64,000 bases of DNA from Ashinkailepas kermadecensis. Its lineage: Eukaryota > Arthropoda > Thecostraca > Neolepadidae. The first letter of the stretch is position 1, and each line of letters begins with the position of its first letter. Below are positions 52,926 to 64,000 of this stretch, in pieces. The translations under genes and the position numbers were made by a program. Under the pieces are notes generated by a model. That model did not search any database and had not been told where the DNA came from. It saw nothing but the letters and a program-made list of their open reading frames with translations. The stretch lies in contig JAOTOM010004339.1 of the NCBI GenBank assembly GCA_034440615.1, positions 186,001 to 250,000 on the forward strand, given 5' to 3'.

Positions 52926-55360
52926 TCACAGTCACGGTCCATATTTTCTTAACAGGGAGGCTAGGCTAGGCTAAGCTGCACACGCTCACACACACGCGCT
53001 CGCGCACGCGCACGCACATCCACACCGCATACACTTGCATTTGGTAAATTATATCGTGAGACCGATATCTTAGATCAAAATTCCCCACAGGTATTCATCC
53101 ATCACATAAGCATAGTGCTAATGGTCTGTCATTCCTGTTCAACAGCCACCCATGTATCTAGTCTGGCTTCATGAAGTGCTAGCGACATGGGAGAGACAAT
53201 TTCTCTACAGGCAGAAGTTATTGAATAACGCTGAACCCTGAACAAGCAAAACGTATGTTAGCGTGGTAAGCTTAGTATCATTTATGCCGGCGATAGGCTC
53301 TAAATAATCATGTGTTTTGGTCAAAGCGCCCTTAAACCAAAATAACTATAATTTAAACCGACTGGCCCAACTTCCAGCTGGACCTGATTTAATTGGCTCC
53401 ATCTCTCAGTTGTGGTAAAAAATGACACTTTTTGTATGTGGTCGACAGCATTCATTTCAGTCTTCTAACCACGCATGCTTAGTTTACATAATGCATAGCA
53501 CGTTAATGCTACTTCGTTCTTTACCGTCAGTCTGTTTTATTCATTCGTTCCAATTTTCATTAGCAGATGCTTCTAAAACAACGATAATTGCATTCCTGAA
53601 ACCCATGCCATCTAAATTGATATGAAGAGACACTGGTGCCACCTATTGTAAAAAGAACTGGTCGTATATAAAAGCAGAGCATGTGTAGTGTGTAACCAGG
53701 TAATTTGACATTTAGCTACCTAAAGTGAACCATTGTGTGATGTGTGGTATATGGACCATATACTGATAAAGCTATTTCTGAAGTAATTATGTGATTACTC
53801 CTAGAGTTATGCTATCACTGAATAAGTTTGCTTTCACTTTCATCAATCGTATGCTGACATCTATGGCAGGTCTGGGCTTGAGGTGACACCGTAATTTGGG
53901 GCAGGAACGCAGCCAGAAGTTCCTTAAAAGGAGCCTGAACAAAATATTGCATGACACAGAGATAGCTTTCGGCGCACCTCGTGCGTCGAAAATTTATGGT
54001 TGTGTGGTGAGATTGTCAAAACTTATTGGATCCTTTAGCGCATTTTTGCTCGCTAAAGGGGTGGGCGCGACCCCCTGACTGTGCCTCTGGTTCGGGTGAA
54101 GCTTCCCAGTAGTAGCAAAACAATATATGTCAAATGGATTTGCGAGAATTTCATTGGCAATGTTGTTTGATTGGTGTATGTATAGGTTCCCAGTGGTATC
54201 AAAAAGATAATTAACCTTTTTCAGTAGAATGTCTCTTATATTAATATAATTATTGTGAGCATTTATGATTCAGCAGTGATATGTGCGGACAGAGGGCAAG
54301 TCGTCGACATTTCGCGCTCAATTTTGACCAGCAAAGTTTCATAAACACGAAATGTTCCTTGGGGCCTCGCCCCTAAACTACCAATAAGGGATCTTGAACC
54401 CTGGGTCCCCAGCGAGTGCTGCAGCCTCCTGGACCTCAACTTGCACTTGAAAAAAATAATGATACAGATTTGGTATGCTCAGCCAGTTAAAATAGCGTAG
54501 CTTCGACACTGACACTCATGTTCCTGAAAAGGTGTAGCAGGTTGAACAACGCTATCCAATTCCTGAAGAAAATGGAGGCTTCCCCCCCCCTCCAAGAAAC
54601 ACCCCTTTATTATCCATATTATGTACTGACTACATAGGCTTCTCCTGTCGGGTTCTGGTAAACAGATCAAATACATCCCAAAAATAATATTCCCACGAAA
54701 ATGCACTCAGGCCGAAATCGGTATGCACTCTTCTGATTCCAAACAAAATAAGTTTCCCACTCTGCTGTCTCGGTATGCTGTTTCCCACTCTGCTGTCAAC
54801 TCCCAAATAACCGCCAACGACTCGAGGAGAGCTCGTCTTTGCGGGGTTGGCGGCCACTGCACTGGTGCGGCGTTTGGTGGGCATTCTGCTTTAGAGCTTC
54901 ATGCTGGATGGTTGACTGATGTATATTACAATACATGGGTAGTCCCATTCTAGTTTTCATTTTGCAATGCCTAGGTATGTCAGACTTCTTTTTTCACAGA
55001 TAGCTCACCACAATCAAGGCATTGAAGATTTACATGTACGAAGGAATGTCATCGAAAAAAAATGTTTGTTTTTTACGCAACCTGGCGAAGTTCACATTCA
55101 GAACTACTGCACCATATCTGTCTAATTTCGACCCAGTACGGGAAAAAGATTCTATACGTCCGGACTAGATTCTATTTGGTTTATAAAGGTGTTTGGCAAA
55201 CCACAAGGCGATTTTCCGTGTGTTCCCGAACCAAAACCGGTGTTCGGAGTACGATACGTGTATCTGCACCTGTTAAAACAAGTGTGCTTAATTCCGAACA
55301 CGGCCTTAATGAACATTTTAAGCCCACAAGGTTTCGCTTAGCAGTGGCGGTTCCAGTAAT
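52926..55360. other. Mostly non-coding, short CA/CG microsatellite
   Basis: A (CA)/(CG) alternating stretch lies at about 52979-53030. A truncated LINE tail is probable at 53312-53350 (GGTCAAAGCGCCCTTAAACC). No gene recognised; the missing first exon of Fuzzy was looked for here and not found. Confidence 0.45.
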
Positions 55361-56100
55361 TATCGTTGGGGGGGGGGGGTAGAGACACTTCCTCGGAGTA
55401 GTGCCTTCGGAGGAAAATTCGCTAAGTGAGGAGGGGTACACTGAAGCATACTGAAGGGGCATATTTTCGTCGCAAATGGGCGCATTTTTATCTGAGAAAT
55501 GCGTTTGTAACTAACCAATCTGTTGAGCAGAGGGTGGGAAGGATGCACCCTAGCCTTCCTGAAGGGATGTTTTCCCCGGCCGGAGGAGCACAACCTTTCC
55601 ATAAGGGGGAAGGGGAGGAGCTGCAGTTTGCTGCTTCAAGCAGACTGAGCTCGAACTAAGACTGGCGACCAGCCGGCAACGCCCGACGCCACTAGCCACG
55701 AGCCAGGTCACGGCGATGTCATTCATCCGCTGTCATCGGCATCCTGCACGGCTCGAACAATGGCAACAAAAAAGAAGATACCTTTGCCTAGCACTTGTTA
55801 ATGGCGACAAAACAGTGCATGCCAAGTGGGAAGGAAAGAATAGAACACCTTCCAGCTTGTATCTCAGCTCCCATATGGTGCCATTATCATGAGCAGCAGA
55901 TAGGGAAGGAGGCACGCCAGCGAGTTCGCGGCCGCCAACCGTCCCGAAGGCGTGGTCGAGTAGCAGCGGTGTCCCCGCCTGCCCAGTCCGTCGAGTGTCA
56001 GATGCTGCTGAGTGCTGGTGCAGCACCGTTTCCGCCCACTTCCCGGCGCACATCGGCACGCACAGCACTCAGGAAAGACACATTGGATTTGCGTCAAATG
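55360..56100. other. G-rich repeat remnant and CpG-rich stretch
   Basis: A G-run at 55368-55378 and GGAAAATTCGCTAAGTGAGG resemble the first 200 bp of the window. The following 500 bp are CpG-rich with overlapping open frames in several phases and no recognisable protein. Confidence 0.4.
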
Positions 56101-56104
56101 CTCA

Positions 56105-56500
56105 GCCAGCTGGCGCCAAGAACCGACACCGGGGTGGACACCCAGTAACCGTGCCGATGTAGGCTCGCTGTCGGCATGCGTCGGGGCGAGCTCGGCACCT
56201 CGTAAGCGGTATGCCGACATCCTGCCGCTCTCGGCCCGACATCGGCAAACTAATCTGGAATATCAACATGTGTCGGGCTGAGTTTGGCAAATCAATAGCG
56301 GCCAGCCGACGTCGGGCCGTTGTCCGACATTTCACTCCCCAGCCGATAGCGAGCCACTATCGTTTCAACAGCAGCCCGACATCTTCCCAACATCGGCCCC
56401 ACATCGGCTGCATGTCGGCTGCATCTCAGCATGAGCGGACATTCCACCCCGCCACCTCCCCTCCTTAGCTGACAGTGGGCCGCTATCGGCATGTTCACTG
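56105..56500. repeat. CGACATCGGC-type degenerate array
   Basis: Repeated variants of CCGACATC, ATCGGCCCCACATCGGC and GTCGGGC in both orientations over about 400 bp, without a fixed unit length. The motif is self-complementary in part. Confidence 0.75.
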
Positions 56501-56727
56501 AGCAGGACTTGGGTTGAATGTGACACGTGCCCCACAACTGTCCACATCTAGTGCGCATTGCCGTATGTGAAGGATACTATGCAGTATCCTTCCTGCAGGA
56601 CGACGATGGTGATGATGAAGCCGTCGCAGACATCGTGAGGGAGGCATGTGCCGGTGCTGCGCCTGTTTAGTGTTAGTTACTAGTTCGTGTTATTTAGTGT
56701 TTGTGTCAGTGGATGACTTGAGCAGCG

Positions 56728-56919
56728 ATGTCGGCATGTCTGCGCCCATCTTTCGCCGCGGACGGTGCCGCCTTCGCCGATCATCACCGCCTTGTTCTCG
56801 AGTGGAGACAGGCAGTTGAGCTTTCCCCAGTGTACCAGGGGCTGTGTGAGGCGTTGCTCGCGAATATGCAAGGGGCAGATACAGAGGAATACACTGGAGG
56901 CGTGTGCCCCCTCTCATAA
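56728..56919 (+). CDS. Hypothetical short ORF, doubtful
   Basis: ATG at 56728, 63 codons, starting MSACLRPSFAADGAAFADHH and containing LVLEWRQAVELSPVYQG and LCEALLANMQG. It lies in CpG-rich DNA and has a natural-looking amino-acid composition, but I do not recognise it. Another frame just upstream ends VADIVREACAGAAPV at 56670. It could be a first exon, a transposon remnant or chance. Confidence 0.2.
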   Translation: MSACLRPSFAADGAAFADHHRLVLEWRQAVELSPVYQGLCEALLANMQGADTEEYTGGVCPLS

Positions 56920-57104
56920 AAGGGTGGCGCTCATCCGGCCGGGATAGGCCCTTCCTTGAATGCTGCCCCCCTCCCACACACACACACACTGAACATATTT
57001 TTCAACAGAAGTCACTCCTTTTAGAGAAAAAGGTAACTTTTTTAAGATGAAAAGGCACTAGAGTACACCCCCCCCCCCCCTCCTCCGCCCCTGCCGGGTA
57101 TAAA

Positions 57105-57620
57105 TTATTCATGAACTAGGGTGGAATATACCACTTCCTGAACACCAAATTTCTCAAACTTCCTTCCTTCTCAAACAAGCATCTACATTGTGCTTCTTGA
57201 TGTGGGTATGAAATATCGATGCCTTGCTTCTAACATAATATTGTGTAAAGTATCATGATTGTGCTCACCACTACGGAATGTTACACACAAACATCTTATA
57301 GCACAATTCCATTAAAGGGTTTACCCATGATGTGGTCTGTTATGCAATGTTATGTGCTTATATTATGGTATTGTTAGCATAAACCATTGATATAGATAAC
57401 ATAATCGTTAATATACCTATGGAGACTCTTGTTAGGTGTCTCCTAAAATGAATGAAAAATGTACACTTGGAAGTACTCTATTGGCTCCAAATTGAGTTTC
57501 AAATACTACATGATGCATTAAGCAACATCATTTCCACATAGACACACCATTCCACATTATTTCCACATCCGAAGCACCAGTTTCATCTCGCACCTAACGA
57601 AAAACCATTATTTTAATACT
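57105..57620 (+). repeat. Dispersed repeat, copy 2
   Basis: Homologous to 39385-39860 and 59765-60250. Starts TAAATTATTCATGAACTAGG and ends near CGCACCTAACGAAAAACCAT. Confidence 0.65.
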
Positions 57621-58000
57621 GCCCCTGCTAGCAAATTTTTCAGCCGAAGGCGCTCCTCCAAGGATATGTGCCCTCCACATCATAAGTCCCCAATCCACGC
57701 CTGAAATATACAACATTCAACTTGGCTGTTTGGTTGAATGGCAAGCATTTCAGATACTCGTTCACTCCAAGGCTCTACTGGTAAATTATGATGGGACAGC
57801 TAGATCCATTGGCGTTGCAGGGCCAATAGGGTCAGCATAGAGCCAACCAAACTCCCACCCCAGTAATATGGTGGTAATGTGTAATGACCAATGCCAGGGG
57901 CTGTCTCCCTCCCCATTCAGGAATGGATAAATGTTTTTTCCCCCAGACACTCCTTCAGGGATATTTGCAGTGGTGCCCTATAAAGAAAATAGGATAAATT
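57621..58000. other. Non-coding stretch, no feature recognised
   Basis: No gene or structured repeat seen. Confidence 0.4.
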
Positions 58001-58451
58001 TGCAGCTTAAGGTAATTTCTGATTTCTTGGAATTTCTTTTTTTAATGCAATGTTTATGAATGTGCTAAACATGATTTGACCAATTATTTCTTCTGCAAAT
58101 GAAAACTTTTAAGTTGGGAGGCAAAATAACACCTAACAAGGGGCTTGGAGTCTGGAAACATGGACAAGCAATGTTCAAAATCAAGAAAAAATGATGTAAC
58201 ATAACGTAACCTAACTTAACGTAACCTAACCTATCCCAACCTTCCATGTGAGAACACGATTTTGTTAATGCAAATTTTTCAAACATTTTTTTTTTCTCAA
58301 AAATGTTGAAATTAAAAACCCAACATAACCTAATCTAACCTAACCTAAACCTGAACTGTTTTGGAGCAAATTTTTGTTTAAAAAAACCAACCTACAACAA
58401 AACTCTAACCTAGCCTAACCAAACCTAACCTCTTGGTATGCTGTATGGAGG

Positions 58452-58496
58452 TTAGTTATTGTGGTTTAGGGGCGCATCGACTGCACAGGTCATATA
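58452..58496 (-). mobile_element. LINE-tail mini-insertion (45 bp) with TSD
   Basis: TTAGTTATTGTGGTTTAGGG and GCGCATCGACTGCACAGGTC between exact copies of GCTGTATGGAGG (58440-58451, 58497-58508). Confidence 0.92.
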
Positions 58497-58509
58497 GCTG
58501 TATGGAGGT

Positions 58510-58572
58510 TTGTTTGTTTATTGGGCTAAGGGGTGCATCGACTGCAGTGATAATGCAGTGCCACGCTGCTTC
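58510..58572 (-). mobile_element. LINE-tail mini-insertion (63 bp) with TSD
   Basis: TTGTTTGTTTATTGGGCTAA, then GGGGTGCATCGACTGC and TGCAGTGCC. It is flanked by ATGGAGGT (58502-58509 and 58573-58580). Its target is the duplicated TSD of the neighbouring insertion. Confidence 0.82.
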
Positions 58573-59049
58573 ATGGAGGTAAAATGTGTGTATAACTTGC
58601 CATATGGTTACCTTAAACTGCAATAATACCAAAAAATAGCGCCTCCCCAGACAAATGCCCTGATGATATTACTGGGTCCACCCTTTCCCCCACTAGTGAA
58701 TTTCCACTGCCTAAGTGAAGGTACATATTAAGCAATCATCCTGACTATTTGGTCAGATCAGATGCACCCTCTTCAATAAAAACAAATTAAAAATAAAATA
58801 AGCACTATCAGTTGTCTTATGCACTTTCTATATCCACCCCTCTCTGGCTCATATAGAGCCATTCATTAACAAATTTTTTCAGTTGGAAAGCATTTCAAAA
58901 AAGGAAATTGTCTTTTCTTCAAAACCATCTTATGTTAGGTAAGGTTGGGTTAGGTTTTTGGTATTATTGTAGATCAAGGTAACTTTTGATTATTTGGAAA
59001 AGCTATTTTTCAATGTCATGTTTTAAGGTGATTAAGATGATGGGACCAG

Positions 59050-60250
59050 TGTTAAAATAATGATGTATCATTAGGTGTGAGATGTCGAAACGAGTACAGC
59101 AGGATGCCAAAATTGCCATGGAAATGTTATTACAAATGTGTTAAGTCCTGCAAATCAAGTTTTAAGACAAATGCGTACACATCACTGTTACTGCTTGGCA
59201 TGTTTTGGGAGGTGCCAAATTTGGGGACACTGATATCAATGATAATGATGCAAAAAACTGTGCTATAAACTTGGAATGTATAACATAACATGACATAGGT
59301 GATCCCTTCACCTGAAATTGTGCTATGGGATGTTCGTTATCACGACGCCAGATCCGTTATGATGGGCATACACATGATACTTGCAAACAGGGTGCAGTTA
59401 GAAATGAGGAATGAAGACTTCAAACAAACAAGACAAAGACAAACACTCACAAAGAAGCATGATGTTGATACTCTGTTGGGAGAGATGTCAATTAAGTGTT
59501 CAGTAAGTGGCATATTCCACCCTATTTTCATGAATAATTTATCACTGTGTGACCACCCATATTCTCTGCAAGTCATTACTTTTCAGTTGGCAAAGAAATA
59601 CCTAATTATAATCTTCACTGTACAAATATAGCCAATCTCGTACAAGTATCTGCACCTTGTGTGTCACAGACGTTATAAAGAAGAAATAAAAAACTCAATG
59701 CACTCAATTGAATAATCTTTCACATCGAAAACCTTATGTTTCTGGCTTAATTACATATTCATTCAGTGATAAATTATTCGTGAAATAGGGAGGAATATGC
59801 CACTTACTGAACACTGAATCGACATCCTTCCCAAAGATATGTCGACATTCTGCTTTTTGGTTCGTGTTTGTGAAGCCGTTATGCCTCGTTTTTTTACAGT
59901 ATCACGTTTATAAGTATCATATTTATGCTCACCCTAACGGATCTGAGATCCTGATGCCGAACATCCTGTGGCGTAGTTCCAGATAAGGTGATTACCTATG
60001 ATGTGCTATGTTACACAATGCCGGTTTATAGCATAGGTGTTTATGTCGTCGTTGATGTCGATATCCACAAATTAAGTACCTATCAAAACACGCAAAACGG
60101 ATATGGTCATATGTACTCAATTGTCTCGTCGAAACTGGTGTTTAAGGAATTATGTATTTGAACTCATGTTATTTCCATGGCCATTTCGACATCATGCTCT
60201 AGTCGTTTTGACATCTCACACCTAACCAGAAACCATTATTTTAACACTGT
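59050..60250. repeat. Inverted pair of the dispersed repeat (copies 3 and 4)
   Basis: 59050-59550 is a reverse-complement copy (ATTAGGTGTGAGATGTCGAAA, GGCATATTCCACCCTATTTTC). 59765-60250 is the direct copy (TCGTGAAATAGGGAGGAATA, ACATCTCACACCTAACCAG). The spacer is about 215 bp. Together they could fold into a hairpin with about 480-bp arms. Confidence 0.7.
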
Positions 60251-60514
60251 ATTCATTCATGACATGGAACATTTGCAACTACACACATCCTGAACTTTTG
60301 TTCAAGGCCAGAAGTTACTTGCAAGAAGTCCCTGCAGAGTTAACTGCTGTTAATGACAAACAATGTTTGCCAAGAGTTCATGGCATAGCGGCAGTTTGTT
60401 TTGGATGGTTCTGATTGTTCCAGTTAGGTTAGGTTATGTTAGATTATATTAAGTAATAATATATTATATTTATTATGCTGTAGCACCCTGGTGCGTGGGT
60501 AGGCATAGGATCTG

Positions 60515-60705
60515 GGAAAGCCCTCAGGGAGGAAAGGTACCATGGTAATGGCAGGTAATGGAGGAGAGGTACCATGTTAGCAGTCAGGTAATGGAAGAAA
60601 TGTACCATGGTAATGCTCAGGTAATGGAGGAGAGGTACCATGGTAGTACTCAGGTAATGGAGGAGAGGTACCATGGTAGTGGTCTGGTAATGGAGGAAAG
60701 GTAAT
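60515..60705. repeat. About 36-bp minisatellite
   Basis: Five to six units of AGGTACCATGGTAGTACTCA then GGTAATGGAGGAG, spaced roughly 33-37 bp. Confidence 0.93.
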
Positions 60706-61040
60706 GCTGGCTAGTCTGAAGCCAGGGAGGTACCGTTGCCGATTGACACCTGTGAAGTGTACAATCTAATCGCACCTCCACCTAAGTATGGTCGACCTCC
60801 AGAGAGAGATGATCCTAGAGACATGAGATGGGATATTTTATTCAGCAGCATGTCGGCACATAGGTAAAATAACTGATGAAGCCTGAAACCTAGTTATTAC
60901 ATTGAAGTATGAAGATTTCTAAAAGTGCATGCATTTGTGAAAGCATACAGGTCGCTCAGTTGAGTGAAGTAGACAGGTATTATGACAGATGGCTATTGGA
61001 CACAGAGCATTCGAGATAAGCAGAGAAACGATCTATAATT

Positions 61041-64000
61041 GACATGGTTAAGCACAATTAATGACACTGTCATCTTATGTCAAATGCCCAATATATCAAA
61101 CCTAAGCTACTTGAGCTACACCACGACCTTCGTTCTTACTGTTTAGACCTAGCTGTGGTGACTGAGACCTGGCTTCGCCCTAGCAACACCACGCGTCTCA
61201 TTAACTTCCCCGGTTACCAAGTGAAACGCGCGGACCGGCCCGACTCTAGTGGTTACGGTGGGATGGCGATTATCGCCAAGTCGGCGCTAACTATTACCGT
61301 TTTGAAAATGTCTACGCCTCCGAACTCGAGCTCCAAACTAGAATCACGCTGGGCCAAAGTCAAAGGGAAGAGCAGAAAGTATTTCATTCTAGCGGCAAGC
61401 TATCGGCCTCCTCGTAACACTCTTCCTGCCTTAAATGATGACTTCGCTGAGCTCGAAAGACAGGTTCAATTGGCGACACTGAACTTTACCGGCACTTTCT
61501 ACCTCGCAGGTGATCTAACTTGCAACCTCCTCGACACGGCTAATAGCCCCAGCATAACACACCTGCTTGAATTCATAAGCAACTATTCACTTACTGTGAC
61601 AGTGCAGCGCCCTACATTCGCCACAGGCTCTGTATTGGATGTAATCATAACAAACTCGGCCATCTCTGTCGGCAGAACCAGAGTGAGTTTCTGCCACTAC
61701 AGTCCTCACAAATTTATCATATGTCCGATTAAAGTAAACAGGCCTGCGTCAGTTAACACCGTGATACAGTCACGTTCTTTCGGACGAGTGGATACCTCGG
61801 AACTGACCCTTAACCTTGGTGAGATCGACTGGGTCCAAGTCACCGGTAGCATCTCAGTAACTGACAAATGGGACACCCTGCTGAGATTGCTGACACCTAT
61901 TCTCGACGCGCACCTGCCACTCAGAAACATAAAAATTCGGAACCCAACAGCACCACATGTTAGCAAAGCTACCAAACAGCTCATGCATCGGCGAAATGTG
62001 GCTTTGCACTTGCAAGATAGAAGCACATACAAAGTATTTAACAGACAAGTTCGATCAGCTATTAGAGCTGACTGTAGGGACGATATTAGCAGAAAGATAG
62101 CTCAGAAAGGCCCATCAGCTGCGTGGCGTGCTATCAAGCCCATTATCGACAACAAAAAAGGTTCTCATAGAGTTCAACCTCAGGTCCTTCCTGAGCAGCT
62201 AAATCAATACTTTGTTAGTATCGGACCAAAGGTATCAGCAGAAGTCAAACGCCAGGCAAACATGCCTGAACACACACCTCTCAGTTGCCGGCTATCGCGC
62301 GTCTCTACCAGCTACTATAAAGTATCACCCATATCCCTCGAACAGCTCGCCAAAATTGTCATGGACATGAGAACCACAAGTGCTTGCGGACCCGACGGGA
62401 TCTGTATTCAGGTTATCAAATTTGTGTTCTTTTTTATCGGAGAAGTGCTGCTCGACATTATAAACACATGCCTGACTACAGCTGATATCCCCTCCACTTG
62501 GAAACAGTCAATAGTAACTCCCATTTATAAATCAGGAGATCCTTCGGATCCCTCTAATTTTAGGCCCATCTCATTGGTTCCGGTTATCGCCAAAATCACA
62601 GAGAGGGTAGTGCAGAAACAACTCTATCACTACCTGAACTCAAACCACCTACTGGACCAAACTCAGCATGGCTTCAGACCATGCCACTCTACGGAAACTG
62701 CTCTCATCTCAGTCACGGACAAAATACTAGCAGCAATGGACCGTTCGGAAGTAGCTCTCCTTTGCATTCTGGACCTCAGTAAATGCTTCGACGTAATAGA
62801 CCACACCAAACTGCTCACTAAACTAGAACTCCATGGAATCGATACTGACTGGCTTAGGGCTTACCTGGGAGGTCACATGCAGGCTTTTAGCCTCTGAGAT
62901 CAACGCGGAAACAGGCAGCTCTCCTCCTTTCTCCCAAACAACATAGGTGTTTTTCGAGGCTCATCACTAGGTCCACTCCTCTATTGCATCTTTTCGAACG
63001 ACCTCAGTTTGCACGTCCCGGTAGCACACGTCACTCAGTTCGCAGACGATACGCAGGTCCTAATGTCCGGTCGCAAATCTGATCTCCGAAATCTGATAAG
63101 TCGGATGGAGAAATGTCGGAACCAACTTTACGACTACTTCCTGGATAACGGTTTGAAGGTAAACTCGACCAAAACTGAGCTTCTCACGTTCGGATCGCGT
63201 CAAAATCTTCACAATATTACCCCGATACAAGTGTGCTTGAAGGACGCCGTGATAGATGAGTCATTCGTGTAGGAACCTTGGGGTGACATTTGGTCGCCAC
63301 ATGTCGTGGGATTCCCATGTAGCTGTTGTGGTCCGCAAATGCACTGGATTCCTTCTGGCCCTGAGCCATCTGCGTCACCATCTGCCAACCAGTACCATCT
63401 TCACTATAGTCAATAGCCTAGTTATATCCAATATCCGCTACTGCATATCTGTTTACGGGAATGGGTCGGCAGCAAACATCCACAGACTAGACAAGATCAT
63501 TAACTTCGCCACTAGAGTTGTGTCAGGTTTACGGAAATTTGATCATATTTCTGATGCCCGTAACGAGTTGGGTCTCCTCACCACAGGTGATCTGCATCTA
63601 TTTCACAGCCTTACTTTGCTCCACAAGATCATTCTGACCAGTGAGCCAATGCACATTTCCGGTCAAATCACTGCAAACTCTACCCCGCGAAACCGTCATA
63701 CACGTGCAGACGACCACCTGCACCTGCCAGCCATACACAGAGGCGGGCCACAGGAGATTTATCTACTCGTCTGTCTTCCGCTATAACAAACTTCCTACTG
63801 AAACAAAAACATCGAGGCTGTCGAACCTCAAGAAACATGCACTAGCTTATCTCCACGAGCAAGACTAGTCACACAAAAAAAAACTTATGCGATGCATTTG
63901 TGTACACTATGAACTCACCTTTAGGCCATCGCTTTCCTATCACTTCTATAAACTACTCGTTTATAGCTTGTGTTGCAAGCACGGTGTGTGTAGTGCAGAT
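61041..64000 (+). mobile_element. LINE-D: 5'-truncated CR1/L2-like non-LTR retrotransposon
   Basis: Plus-strand element unrelated to LINE-A. It starts inside the endonuclease domain and runs to at least 63868, where ORF2 ends; 3' untranslated sequence continues to the window edge. ORF1 is absent. There is no RNase H after the reverse transcriptase, as expected for CR1/L2-type elements. It is much better preserved than LINE-A to C, so probably a more recent insertion. Confidence 0.85.
61077..63868 (+). pseudogene. LINE-D ORF2 (endonuclease-reverse transcriptase), one stop and two frameshifts
   Basis: The first frame runs 61077-62898. Endonuclease blocks are VVTETWL (E), YGGMAIIAKS, AGDLTCNLLD (D and N region) and PTFATGSVLDVIITN. 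The usual SDH near the end is SPH (YSPHKFI, about 61698), so the catalytic Asp is lost. Reverse transcriptase blocks are ACGPDGICIQVIKF, PSNFRPISLVPVIAKITERV, HGFRPCHSTETAL and CILDLSKCFDVIDH. A TGA stop at 62896-62898 interrupts the frame, which continues with FRGSSLGPLLYCIFSNDL and the catalytic FADDTQ (about 63036-63053). A one-base shift at about 63255 leads to RNLGVTFGRHMSWD and ISNIRYCISVYGN. A second shift at about 63745 gives the C-terminal YNKLPTETKTSRLSNLKKHA ending at 63868. Inactive copy. Confidence 0.92.

Larger units (their letters stand above)
58001..59045. repeat. TTAGG-associated module with two LINE tails
   Basis: Conserved module (AACTTTTAAGTTGGGAGGCA, AAAATAACACCTAACAAGGGG, 58090-58150) next to CCTAACTTAACGTAACCTAA tracts at 58200-58240, 58328-58350 and 58405-58432. 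GTTAGGTAAGGTTGGGTTAGG lies at 58933-58955. LINE tails are inserted at 58452-58571. Confidence 0.65.

Noticed and set aside
55733..56220. CpG-rich overlapping frames as the missing first exon of Fuzzy
   Set aside because: I looked for an LCLxxxxGxPLF-like block on the minus strand and did not find it in any frame there.
60444..60674. Minus-strand frame MVPLLHYLS repeated
   Set aside because: Product of the roughly 36-bp minisatellite.

Overview
The window is eukaryotic, AT-leaning and repeat-rich. It looks like part of a large arthropod genome. The reasons are spliceosomal GT-AG exon edges, tRNA-derived SINEs, several APE-type LINEs of kinds common in arthropods, interspersed TTAGG-type telomere-like tracts, and no compact gene array. 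I cannot name the species. A chelicerate or crustacean would fit, but that is inference.

The only host gene I recognise is the planar-cell-polarity effector Fuzzy (FUZ, a CPLANE subunit with longin folds), on the minus strand. Five consecutive exons can be placed by protein similarity and by matching splice phases: A 52460-52581, B 13542-13695, C 12264-12380, D 10584-10784 and E 10204-10403. They join to about 264 codons covering the first and middle longin regions. The first exon (beyond 52.6 kb) and the C-terminal exons (not found below 10.2 kb) are missing. The A-B intron is 38.8 kb and holds most of the mobile DNA in the window. Every one of the five exons lies against a tandem array, and most of the arrays visibly contain or abut the exon's own splice-site sequence. 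The most striking one is a 21-bp array at the exon B acceptor. It repeats the acceptor in constant phase and keeps the reading frame open. A related 21/42-bp array lies at the other end of the same intron (49.45-50.5 kb).

Region by region: 1-9.6 kb holds two opposed copies of a DNA transposon with long terminal inverted repeats, both with decayed coding regions. 9.8-14.1 kb holds Fuzzy exons E-B and their arrays. 14.1-23.3 kb holds two LINEs of one family on the minus strand (LINE-A with ORF1 plus EN-RT-RNase H, apparently nested in LINE-B). 23.3-27.5 kb holds small inverted repeats, a degenerate GC-rich array and TTAGG-associated repeats. 27.6-31.2 kb is a 3.6-kb near-palindromic foldback element. 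32.1-32.3 kb is a tRNA-derived SINE, followed by low-complexity DNA and a possible unassigned exon. 33.6-36.3 kb is a 2.7-kb degenerate 'GGGCCCC-AAAA' array. 37-46 kb is mostly non-coding with SINE and LINE-tail insertions. 46.6-49.1 kb is the 5' part of a third LINE of the same family. 49.5-50.5 kb is the large minisatellite. 52.1-52.9 kb is Fuzzy exon A with arrays on both sides. 56-57 kb is a CpG-rich stretch with a CGACATCGGC array. 57-60.3 kb holds dispersed repeats including an inverted pair. 61-64 kb is a CR1/L2-like LINE on the plus strand.

The repeats interact. The LINE-A/B/C family ends in a small GGGCGC...GCGCCC hairpin followed by TAAACCCAATAA(CTAA/CCAA)n. At least nine ultra-short insertions of just this tail, most with clear target-site duplications, are scattered through the window. 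Two distinct tRNA-derived SINE families end in a similar tail, as expected if they borrow this LINE's machinery.
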